A DNA stretch of 8,781 bases from an uncultured Clostridia bacterium (GTDB taxonomy: Bacteria; Bacillota; Clostridia; TANB77; CAG-508). The notes beneath the pieces were generated by a model. It was given only the letters and a program-made list of their open reading frames with translations, was not told the DNA's origin and did no database searches. Within the stretch, counting starts at the first letter, position 1; each line of letters starts with the position of its first letter. A program made the position numbers and the translations under genes. Below, piece after piece: positions 1 through 5,093 of the stretch. Location of the stretch: positions 1 to 8,781 of the forward strand of contig CAKOYU010000030.1 in NCBI GenBank assembly GCA_934130975.1, written 5' to 3'.

Positions 1-78
1 ATACTTTTTCATATCTTTATGTTTCATAAAAAATTATTATATTATCGGATTATTTTCCGAAACTTCTTGACACTAATG

Positions 79-540
79 TCACCATACCACCGTTGCAATT
101 GACAATGCCATGACAATTATTGCCGGCATTCCTGCTCCTACCCAAATAATAATTACTGGTCCAAGAGCTATTTTAGGTAAGCTATTTAGAACTACTAAAA
201 ATGGTTCCGAAACTTTGGATATAAATGGTGACCACCAAAGTATTATTGCTATTATTACTCCCGCTATACTACCTAATCCGAATCCAATTAGCGTTTCTTC
301 ACATGTTATTTTTAAATGTTCTAACAAATTGTTAGATGACAAATTCATAAATGTTTTTAATATTCTTGATGGCTGACTTGCTATAAAACTATCTATTATT
401 CCCTTTCTTGCAAGTATTTCCCATAATGCTATAAAAGCTATAACTATAAATATCTGTGTTGTTAATATTTCAACTTTTCTTATTTTTATTTTTCTTAAGT
501 ACTTTTTTCGCTCATTAGAAATTATTTCTTTATTTTTCAT
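79..540 (-). pseudogene. ABC transporter permease, SsuC/TauC type, C-terminally truncated
   Basis: This is the N-terminal half of a membrane permease of the nitrate/sulfonate/taurine (SsuC/TauC) ABC import family. I see a basic cytoplasmic start, a first membrane segment at about residues 28-46 containing ALWEILA, the family-like stretch FIASQPSRIL, a second segment at about 85-105 and a third at about 128-150 preceded by SLPKIALGPVIIIW. The frame then stops after 153 residues, whereas the family is usually about 250. The missing part includes the cytoplasmic EAA loop that docks on the ATPase, so the product should not work. After the stop, the +1 frame reads VTLVSR, which resembles the expected continuation, and soon stops too; this suggests a frameshift near 80-84 followed by further loss. 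The ribosome binding site is weak. An ATPase remnant of the same transporter type lies at 4851-5033. Confidence 0.8.
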
Positions 541-648
541 AACTTATCACATCACTTTCATTTTGGCATTTGTATTCCTGTTATATTTTATGTTTAGTTT
601 GATTCTTATGTGATAATTCTTTTTAATTTTGCTTTAACACATATAAAT

Positions 649-674
649 AGACTGTACTAAAAATAGTACAGTCT
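649..674 (-). terminator. Rho-independent terminator after the acidic-protein gene
   Basis: A perfect 11-bp stem (AGACTGTACTA / TAGTACAGTCT) closes a 4-base loop, 22 bases downstream of the stop codon of the 696-1109 gene. On the minus strand it is followed by ATTTATAT, a moderate rather than strong U tract. It separates the acidic-protein gene from the permease remnant. Confidence 0.75.
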
Positions 675-695
675 GTCTGTTTAGAGAATGCTTGT

Positions 696-1109
696 TTAAG
701 AAAATGAATCTTCGCTATAATCATCAAATCCAAATTCTTCTTCTATCTCATCATTGATTCTGTTTTCCTCTTCAGCTAGAATTTCTTTATACAATTCTGT
801 TCTAGCATCCAATTCTTTGAAATCTTCATCGGTATACAAACAAATAGGTTTTTCGACATATAAAACGTTTCCACCTTTTTCTGCTACCAATTCTTGTGCT
901 TTTTTTAATGTTGAATGCAATTCGTCTTCGTTTTCAACAAGATCTGTTGGATATTGTGCTAAGTCATCGGCATATTCATCTTTATGATACTGATGTAATA
1001 TGTAGCCAATTCCTCCAGATTCAAGCATAAAACAATCTGAGTCAATTGGAACATCTGACTCATCCAAAATGAATTTAATTGTTACCTTGTTGTCTTGAGT
1101 ATCTTGCAT
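696..1109 (-). CDS. Acidic hypothetical protein, 137 residues
   Basis: I do not recognise this protein. It has no signal peptide or membrane segment, so it is probably cytoplasmic. It is strongly acidic: after a short mixed beta-type N-terminal part (VTIKFILDES) comes a helical, charged region with the stretch DELHSTLKKAQELVAEKGG, and the last ~45 residues are rich in Glu and Asp. I place the start at the ATG at 1109 because GAAAGGAGA sits 7 bases upstream; a TTG at 1127 would lie on the far side of that site. The gene has its own near-consensus promoter (1180-1208) and its own terminator, so it can be expressed alone. No terminator separates it from the preceding 242-residue gene, so read-through from that operon is also possible. 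It could be an accessory or regulatory partner of the peptide cassette, or an unrelated neighbour. Confidence 0.8.
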   Translation of the reverse strand: MQDTQDNKVTIKFILDESDVPIDSDCFMLESGGIGYILHQYHKDEYADDLAQYPTDLVENEDELHSTLKKAQELVAEKGGNVLYVEKPICLYTDEDFKELDARTELYKEILAEEENRINDEIEEEFGFDDYSEDSFS

Positions 1110-1179
1110 AGTGCAATCTCCTTTCAAATGAATGTTCCAAAAAAATTACTTGAGAATAATATAAACTTGTAACAATTAT

Positions 1180-1208
1180 ATTATACTACATTCTAAAGCA
1201 TAAATCAA
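1180..1208 (-). promoter_or_regulatory. Sigma-A-type promoter for the acidic-protein gene
   Basis: On the minus strand TTGATT (1208-1203) and a perfect TATAAT (1185-1180) are separated by exactly 17 bases. The predicted transcript start near 1173 gives a leader of about 65 bases before the ATG at 1109. The -35 box lies only 19 bases past the stop of the preceding gene. Confidence 0.75.
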
Positions 1209-1226
1209 TGTTTATGTAAATATATT

Positions 1227-1955
1227 TTACAATTCTAATTCTTTTTTAGTGATATTCTTCTTTTTTAATGTATCCATGTTAACTGGCTCAGGAACAAATT
1301 TATACTTTTCCATAAAAGATTCTTTGCTTCTATGATCATCTAAAAGAACTTGTCCCAAATCATAAATATTAAATCTTGTATATGTTTCCGCTTCTTTATC
1401 ACTGTTTTCATATAATTCAAAGATTTGTTCGCCAATCTCATGAATAACAACAATGGGATATTTTAAAAAGTCCATATTTAGATTAGGAGACTTCTTTAAT
1501 ACCCTAGGTGATTTACTCAAAAATTCATAATCAAGAATAAGACTTGCTTCCCAATCTCTCGGTCTTTTTCCTTTATCTATTGAGTTAACCAATTCCCTTG
1601 TAACCTCTTGCAATTCAATTTTTATTCCAGGTCTATCACCTTTATTATATACAGCTAGAGTTCCAACAAAAGGAGCTGAAAAGTACTCTGGAGAAACTCT
1701 ATGTATTACAAATTCCATATTTCTATCTTTTTGCTTTTGCTCCTTCATAAACTTTTTTAATTCTTTTTTATCAGAAAATGTCCCTTGTGGCAAATTCAAT
1801 TCAGAACCAATTGTTCGTCCACCTCTTACTCTCCATAATTGACTTTTTTCTAATTGGTTTTCATCTAAATTTTCAACTTTATCTACAAATAAACAATCAA
1901 CAGTTAAATCTGGAAAATTCTTTTGTAAAAATTTTAATCCATCTATTTTTCTCAT
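1227..1955 (-). CDS. Uncharacterised 242-residue protein, weakly PEP-synthase/ATP-grasp-like
   Basis: The family is not one I can name. No membrane segment or signal peptide is visible. Notable blocks are RVRGGRTIGSELNLPQGTF at about residues 42-60, EFVIHRVSPEYFSAPFVGTL at about 81-100, PGIKIELQ at about 109-116 and ELVNSIDKGKRPRDWEA just after. The order of an Arg/Gly/Ser-rich loop, a hydrophobic strand followed by an APF-G-L turn, and an acidic strand with E-LV recalls the nucleotide-binding half of PEP-synthase-type ATP-grasp proteins. This is a pattern impression only, so an ATP-dependent enzyme is possible but unproven. The start is firm: AAGGAGAG lies just upstream, inside the last codons of the preceding gene, with one base between that gene's TAA and this ATG, so the two are translationally coupled. 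It is the last gene of the radical SAM/peptide cassette. Confidence 0.85.
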   Translation of the reverse strand: MRKIDGLKFLQKNFPDLTVDCLFVDKVENLDENQLEKSQLWRVRGGRTIGSELNLPQGTFSDKKELKKFMKEQKQKDRNMEFVIHRVSPEYFSAPFVGTLAVYNKGDRPGIKIELQEVTRELVNSIDKGKRPRDWEASLILDYEFLSKSPRVLKKSPNLNMDFLKYPIVVIHEIGEQIFELYENSDKEAETYTRFNIYDLGQVLLDDHRSKESFMEKYKFVPEPVNMDTLKKKNITKKELEL

Positions 1956-1956
1956 C

Positions 1957-2283
1957 TTACTCTCCTTCTACTACATCAAAAAAATCATTTTTATTTGTAT
2001 CTGACAATACATTCATTCCATTCCACCAAAATGTGCCATCTACAAAATATCTTCCAATAGGATATTCTTCTTTTATATAATATTTATCATATTCATTTAG
2101 TTCGGATTTTGCTTTAATACTCTCCGTTCTATTTAAATCAAAATTATCAATTTTACCATTTGGCATAATTATTTTATATTTAATTTGACCTTTAACATCT
2201 TCCTCTGAATTATTGCAAATATTCATATGGAATGTTGTAAATTCATCTTTTCCTTTTATTAGTTTTTTAGGAAATATGCTCAT
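1957..2283 (-). CDS. Uncharacterised 108-residue beta-rich protein
   Basis: Unrecognised family. The sequence alternates short hydrophobic and polar stretches with conserved-looking Gly/Asn/Pro turns (QIKYKIIMPNGK, then EEYPIGRYFVDGTFWWNG, and an ending KNDFFDVVEGE), which suggests a small beta-sandwich or Ig-like fold. It has no cysteine pair of note, no signal peptide and no membrane segment. The start is set at 2283 because GGAGG lies 7 bases upstream; an earlier in-frame ATG at 2319 has no such site and falls inside a terminator-like hairpin. It follows the 35-residue peptide gene after 62 bases and is coupled to the 242-residue gene by a 1-base gap. Acting with that protein, as a binding or scaffold partner in peptide maturation, is a reasonable guess. 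It does not look like the winged-helix RRE leader-binding domain. Confidence 0.85.
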   Translation of the reverse strand: MSIFPKKLIKGKDEFTTFHMNICNNSEEDVKGQIKYKIIMPNGKIDNFDLNRTESIKAKSELNEYDKYYIKEEYPIGRYFVDGTFWWNGMNVLSDTNKNDFFDVVEGE

Positions 2284-2306
2284 TGTTATCCTCCATTCTA
2301 TACAAA

Positions 2307-2338
2307 TAAAAGATGGCAATCACTAAAGCCACCTTCTA
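2307..2338 (-). terminator. Terminator or attenuator just after the small peptide gene
   Basis: On the minus strand TAGAAGGTGGC pairs with GCCATCTTTTA around a 10-base loop; the core AAGGTGGC/GCCATCTT has one G-U pair. A TTTTATTT tract runs from the right arm. It starts 8 bases past the stop of the 35-codon gene. The G-U pairs exist only in the minus-strand RNA, which fits a transcript made in the gene direction. It would allow more peptide mRNA than mRNA for the two genes beyond it. Confidence 0.6.
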
Positions 2339-2345
2339 TAATATC

Positions 2346-2453
2346 TTATCCACACATTCTGCATGTTAGTATTTTTTTCTTATTATTTGTTTCGTTTTTT
2401 GCTTCATTTACTGGTTTGTTTTTTACCTCTTTTTTCATAACTTCCTTTTCCAT
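2346..2453 (-). CDS. 35-residue peptide ending TCRMCG, candidate RiPP precursor
   Basis: A 36-codon ORF with a near-ideal ribosome binding site (GAAAGGAGC, 6 bases before ATG). The peptide starts MEKEVMKKEVKNKP, continues with a Lys/Asn/Glu-rich, probably extended or helical stretch, and ends KKKILTCRMCG. It has nine Lys, one Arg and five Glu, no aromatic residue and no signal peptide. Its only two cysteines are C31 and C34, at the very C-terminus before a final Gly. It begins 68 bases past the stop of a radical SAM/SPASM gene, on the same strand, and is followed at once by a terminator-like hairpin. A charged leader with a short Cys-containing tail beside a SPASM enzyme is typical of radical-SAM-modified RiPP precursors, so residues ~29-35 are the likely core. 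Substrate status is inferred. A small metal-binding protein is the main alternative. Confidence 0.75.
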   Translation of the reverse strand: MEKEVMKKEVKNKPVNEAKNETNNKKKILTCRMCG

Positions 2454-2521
2454 TTTAAGCTCCTTTCTAGGTAATCAACCTATTAAATTTATATGTATTG
2501 CAAAAATTGCAACATTAAAAA

Positions 2522-3508
2522 CTATAATAAACATAATGGATCTTCTTCCAGTAATGACTTCTTTAGTGCTAATGCTGTTGCTCTACACCCACCACATATC
2601 ATTTTATATGTACATTTTTGGCATTTTCCTTTTAAACTTTCTTTATATTCCCTTAATGTAATAAATAGTTTATTATTTTTTAAAATCTCGTCTAATGTTT
2701 TGTCTTTTATATTATCTGCAAACATAGGTATATATGAACATGCTCCTACATTACCTTTAAAATCTATATATATAATTTCGTCTCCTGCTTCGCATCCTGC
2801 ATAATATTGGTTTGCCTCTTTTAAGTCTATTCCAAAGATTTCCGGAAATATTGGGATTAATAATGGATCTCCTGTTCTAAATTTTATTTTTTGTTTTTTG
2901 CACTCCTGTATTAATTCTTTAATAATATTTTTATATTCTTCATTAGATATCATTAAATCTTCACTTGCATTTCCTGTTAATATAACTCTTCTTGTATTAA
3001 ATTCTTCTGCTCCATTTTCACTTGCTAATTTTAAAACTTCTTTTGCGTCTTTTATAGTATCTTTAGTAAGTGTATATCTTATAGAAAATTTGATTCCATT
3101 TGCTTTTAAGATTGGTAAAGTATTAACTACTTTTTGAAAAGTTCCTTTTCTACCTCTAAATTTATCATGTATTTCTTCCATTCCATCTATACTTATTGAT
3201 AATCTTACATTTGGATATTGAGCTAATTTTTCTGCTATTTGCTCATTGATTAATGTACAATTTGTGGTTATTACTATATCCTCAAACTTTGTTGCATAAT
3301 CTAATATATCAAATAAATCTTTTCTTAAAAATGGTTCTCCTCCAGAAAGATTTAACTTAGTTGTACCACAATAATATAATTGAGATAATAAACTTTTGGC
3401 TTGTTCTAGTGTTAATTCTTTTTCTTTTGTATTTTTATCTAGAACTCTGCAATGTTTGCAATTAAGATTACAATCATCATTTATATCCCATTGTGCAATC
3501 ATTGGCAT
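2522..3508 (-). CDS. Radical SAM/SPASM domain peptide-maturase-like enzyme
   Basis: A 328-residue radical SAM enzyme. The canonical CX3CX2C cluster motif is C13-C17-C20, followed by SGGEP (55-59) for SAM binding and the barrel strand SISIDG (104-109). The C-terminal SPASM domain supplies auxiliary-cluster cysteines C239, C257, C296, C299, C305, C308 and C326, in the form CX2CX5CX2CX17C at the end. This architecture is shared with enzymes that make thioether, C-C or other crosslinks in peptides and with sulfatase maturases. The start at 3508 has GGGAGG 8 bases upstream. The barrel begins almost at the first residue, so no N-terminal RRE leader-binding domain is fused. It lies 57 bases after the Nudix gene and 68 bases before the Cys-tailed peptide, its most likely substrate. 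The reaction type cannot be read from the sequence. Confidence 0.93.
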   Translation of the reverse strand: MPMIAQWDINDDCNLNCKHCRVLDKNTKEKELTLEQAKSLLSQLYYCGTTKLNLSGGEPFLRKDLFDILDYATKFEDIVITTNCTLINEQIAEKLAQYPNVRLSISIDGMEEIHDKFRGRKGTFQKVVNTLPILKANGIKFSIRYTLTKDTIKDAKEVLKLASENGAEEFNTRRVILTGNASEDLMISNEEYKNIIKELIQECKKQKIKFRTGDPLLIPIFPEIFGIDLKEANQYYAGCEAGDEIIYIDFKGNVGACSYIPMFADNIKDKTLDEILKNNKLFITLREYKESLKGKCQKCTYKMICGGCRATALALKKSLLEEDPLCLL

Positions 3509-3565
3509 AATATCCGCCTCCCTTTATTCCAGTTTTTACCATTTTACATCTGTATTTTGTATTTG

Positions 3566-4066
3566 TCAATATTTTCCATTAATCTTTTTCATTAAAATTT
3601 TGTAAGCTTCTATATGACTTTCCTTAAACACTCCTTTATCACATAATTCATTAACTTTTTCTTCTGGAAACCAATATACTTTATCAACTTCTTCTTTCTG
3701 TAATAACATTTTTTCTTTTTCATAATCTTTTTTTAAATAATATAAATCATAAAAGCATTTATTATTATCGTCTCTTGTTGAGTACATAAGTTTTAATTCT
3801 TGTGGAAAAGCATCCACTCCTAATTCTTCTTTTATTTCGGTTATAATTCCTCTTAAACTATTTTCCCCAGATTTTGGATGTCCTGATGTTAAACCATATT
3901 CTCCACCTTTTTGTATACTTCTTTTTTGTACTAATATCTCATTTTTTGAATTTTGTATTAAGGCAAGAACTACTAATGTATAATAATTATCTGGAGTTTC
4001 TTGTTCTTTTAATATAGTAAATTGTGTATTTTCTTTAAATGCATTATATAAGTCTCTTTTTTCCAT
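3566..4066 (-). CDS. Nudix hydrolase with an altered Nudix box
   Basis: A 166-residue Nudix-fold protein. The box runs from G62 to V84 and fits GX5EX7-x-EUXEEXGU: G62, E68, then T76-E77, E80-E81 and G83. The usual Arg at the start of the REUXEE helix is Thr (T76), while the metal-binding glutamates are kept. The upstream strand LVVLALIQNSKNEILVQKRS and the SGHP turn before the box resemble isopentenyl-diphosphate-isomerase/YfcD-like Nudix proteins more than MutT, but the substrate cannot be told. GAGGTG lies a few bases before the ATG at 4066. It is the first gene after a TATAAT box and a strong terminator, so it leads the cassette with the radical SAM gene. A role in peptide maturation, for instance pyrophosphate or nucleotide turnover, is speculative, and housekeeping of damaged nucleotides is just as possible. 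Confidence 0.9.
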   Translation of the reverse strand: MEKRDLYNAFKENTQFTILKEQETPDNYYTLVVLALIQNSKNEILVQKRSIQKGGEYGLTSGHPKSGENSLRGIITEIKEELGVDAFPQELKLMYSTRDDNNKCFYDLYYLKKDYEKEKMLLQKEEVDKVYWFPEEKVNELCDKGVFKESHIEAYKILMKKINGKY

Positions 4067-4096
4067 TGTAACACCTCGTTCCCTACTATTATTAAT

Positions 4097-4102
4097 ATTA
4101 TA
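4097..4102 (-). promoter_or_regulatory. Putative -10 box for the Nudix/radical SAM cassette
   Basis: TATAAT on the minus strand lies 30 bases before the Nudix ATG. No good -35 hexamer is seen at 16-18 bases; the position is occupied by the U-rich tail of the preceding terminator. It is the only promoter-like sequence I see ahead of the five-gene cassette, so expression may depend on an activator or read-through. Confidence 0.4.
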
Positions 4103-4123
4103 TGCGTATTCTTATAGAAAAAG

Positions 4124-4163
4124 AAGAGAAACTACTGAATTTTATAACTCAGTAGTTTCTCTT
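4124..4163 (-). terminator. Strong Rho-independent terminator after the zinc-ribbon gene
   Basis: A perfect 15-bp stem (AAGAGAAACTACTGA paired with its complement at 4149-4163) with a 10-base loop, 20 bases past the stop of the 4183-4644 gene. On the minus strand it is followed by CTTTTTCTAT. It insulates the zinc-ribbon gene from the Nudix/radical SAM cassette. Confidence 0.85.
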
Positions 4164-4182
4164 AAAAGAAGATTTAAACTAT

Positions 4183-4644
4183 CTATTCAAATTCCTCAAA
4201 TTCAAATCCAAGTTTCATGCTTAGATTTGATTCTTTCTTCTTTTCACATTCTTTTTTCATTCTTAAAAGATTGCACATATCTGCAAAATCGCAGTTTTTG
4301 CACTTATCTACTTCATTATTATATTCAGGAGTAAATTCTATTTCAAATGTAATAGTTAAATTTTCTGAATCTTCTTCAATTTCAGAAACTAGAACTTTGC
4401 CTTGAATTTGACTAACTCCGCTACATAAATTTTGAATTGAATAAAAAAGATATTGATATTTTCCGTCAAAATAGATTTTATATTCTTTAGAATAACAATC
4501 CCAAATAAAATTAAAACAGTTCATTACTGCTTTATCTGGTGGTATATAATAACTTAAATCATACCGCCAATTCCAGTAATGCCATTTTCCACAGAATGGG
4601 CAAAGATATCTTTTTGGATGTAATTTTAATTTTTCTTTTTTCAT
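4183..4644 (-). CDS. Cysteine-rich zinc-ribbon hypothetical protein, 153 residues
   Basis: Function unknown. Near the N-terminus is CPFCGKWH (C15, C18, H22), a zinc-ribbon half site, and near the C-terminus a second cluster, CKNCDFADMC with a further Cys (C115, C118, C124, C133). The two could form separate metal sites or pack together. The middle is rich in Tyr, Phe and Trp with beta-like stretches (EYKIYFDGKYQYLFYSIQN). The tail is acidic (FEFEEFE). No signal peptide or membrane segment is present, so it is probably cytoplasmic. AAAGGAG lies about 10 bases before the ATG. The gene has its own promoter (4761-4789), a 110-base leader containing an inverted repeat, and its own terminator, so it forms a single-gene transcript placed just before the radical SAM cassette. 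Any link to that cassette is only positional. Confidence 0.82.
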   Translation of the reverse strand: MKKEKLKLHPKRYLCPFCGKWHYWNWRYDLSYYIPPDKAVMNCFNFIWDCYSKEYKIYFDGKYQYLFYSIQNLCSGVSQIQGKVLVSEIEEDSENLTITFEIEFTPEYNNEVDKCKNCDFADMCNLLRMKKECEKKKESNLSMKLGFEFEEFE

Positions 4645-4689
4645 AAATATTATTCTCCTTTAAATTTTACAGCAATATGTAATAGTTTT

Positions 4690-4698
4690 TATCTCCTT
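4690..4698 (-). other. Orphan Shine-Dalgarno-like element in the leader
   Basis: GAAAGGAGAT occurs on the minus strand about 45 bases before the 4644 start, in addition to the gene's own AAAGGAG. No ATG or GTG follows at a usable distance; the only near candidate is a TTG that stops after two codons. It may be a mRNA-stabilising site of the STAB-SD kind, the remnant of a lost leader ORF, or chance. Confidence 0.35.
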
Positions 4699-4710
4699 TC
4701 TTAATATTAT

Positions 4711-4735
4711 TATCAAAGTCACTTTGGCTTTGATA
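4711..4735. repeat. 25-bp inverted repeat in the leader of the zinc-ribbon gene
   Basis: TATCAAAGTCA and TGGCTTTGATA form 11-base arms with one mismatch around CTT. The repeat lies roughly 20-45 bases past the predicted transcript start of the 4183-4644 gene. It could be a repressor operator acting as a roadblock or a 5' stabilising hairpin in the mRNA. Confidence 0.6.
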
Positions 4736-4760
4736 TAAATATATAAAAATACTAATGTGA

Positions 4761-4789
4761 ATTATATCATCTATGTACATAAAAGTCAA
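4761..4789 (-). promoter_or_regulatory. Strong sigma-A-type promoter for the zinc-ribbon gene
   Basis: TTGACT (4789-4784), a 17-base spacer and perfect TATAAT (4766-4761) on the minus strand. It is the best promoter match in the window. The predicted transcript begins near 4754 and carries a ~110-base leader before the ATG at 4644. Confidence 0.8.
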
Positions 4790-4850
4790 TGTCCACCTTT
4801 AAGTTTTTCAGGATAACGGCGTCAGAAAAATTCTTTCATGTCTTTATCTT

Positions 4851-5033
4851 TTATATACTCTTTTTTCCTAATTCTTTCCACATTAAATTAAAGTATTGAC
4901 TAAATTTAGAATTTTCTCTACAGTTTAATGGTGTCCTATTTTTCATTTCAAAATTTATTTTGTGTATACTTTTTACCGTTGCAGGTCTTTCTGACAATAC
5001 TATTACTCTGTCTGACATACTTATTGCTTCTGG
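4851..5033 (-). pseudogene. ABC transporter ATP-binding protein, SsuB/TauB type, C-terminal remnant
   Basis: The minus strand reads PEAISMSDRVIVLSERPATV, which is the conserved segment just after the switch His (usual form HDI-EA--LSDRV-VLS-RP) in ATPases of the nitrate/sulfonate/taurine import family, and continues as an open frame for about 60 codons to a TAA at 4851. No start codon, Walker A, signature or Walker B motif is present. Upstream of the PEA codons similarity ends at once (the frame reads LFLYQ and reaches a stop at 5055). Only the C-terminal quarter remains. The break lies within 60 bases of the serine recombinase stop codon, so the recombinase's element is the likely cause. The matching permease remnant is at 79-540 on the same strand, in the order expected for one operon. 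Confidence 0.8.
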
Positions 5034-5071
5034 TTGATATAAAAATAGGCAGTTTTAATTTTTATTTTTGA

Positions 5072-5091
5072 CTAATTTAATATTAAATTAG
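5072..5091. repeat. 20-bp perfect palindrome just past the recombinase gene
   Basis: CTAATTTAATATTAAATTAG, fully self-complementary, begins 2 bases past the recombinase stop codon. As RNA it can form an 8-bp stem with a 4-base loop, but no U tract follows on the minus strand, so it is a poor terminator. Because it lies between the recombinase gene and the broken ATPase, it might be part of a recombinase binding site. Confidence 0.55.
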
Positions 5092-5093
5092 CC

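Noticed and set aside
110..376. Plus-strand open frame across the permease remnant, and similar plus-strand frames elsewhere.
   Set aside because: They are antisense to well-supported minus-strand genes, have no ribosome binding sites and give low-complexity Phe/Leu/Tyr-rich translations.
541..632. In-frame minus-strand stretch ending AKMKVM just before the permease start, possibly the end of an upstream gene.
   Set aside because: It is only about 30 codons long after a stop, with no start codon and no recognisable motif.
1215..1231. TGTAAA/TTTACA small inverted repeat overlapping the stop of the 242-residue gene.
   Set aside because: Six AT-rich pairs and no U tract; expected by chance at this base composition.
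2498..2512. TTGCAA-AAA-TTGCAA hairpin just past the radical SAM stop codon.
   Set aside because: A 6-bp AT-rich stem without a U tract is too weak for a terminator, and the following peptide gene is expected to be in the same transcript.
4804..4830. TTTTTC and GAAAAA flank a comparatively GC-rich stretch (GGATAACGGCGTC).
   Set aside because: The 6-bp arms are separated by 15 unpaired bases and there is no further symmetry, so it is neither a convincing terminator nor an insertion end. It may still be worth a look as a possible junction, but I cannot support a call.
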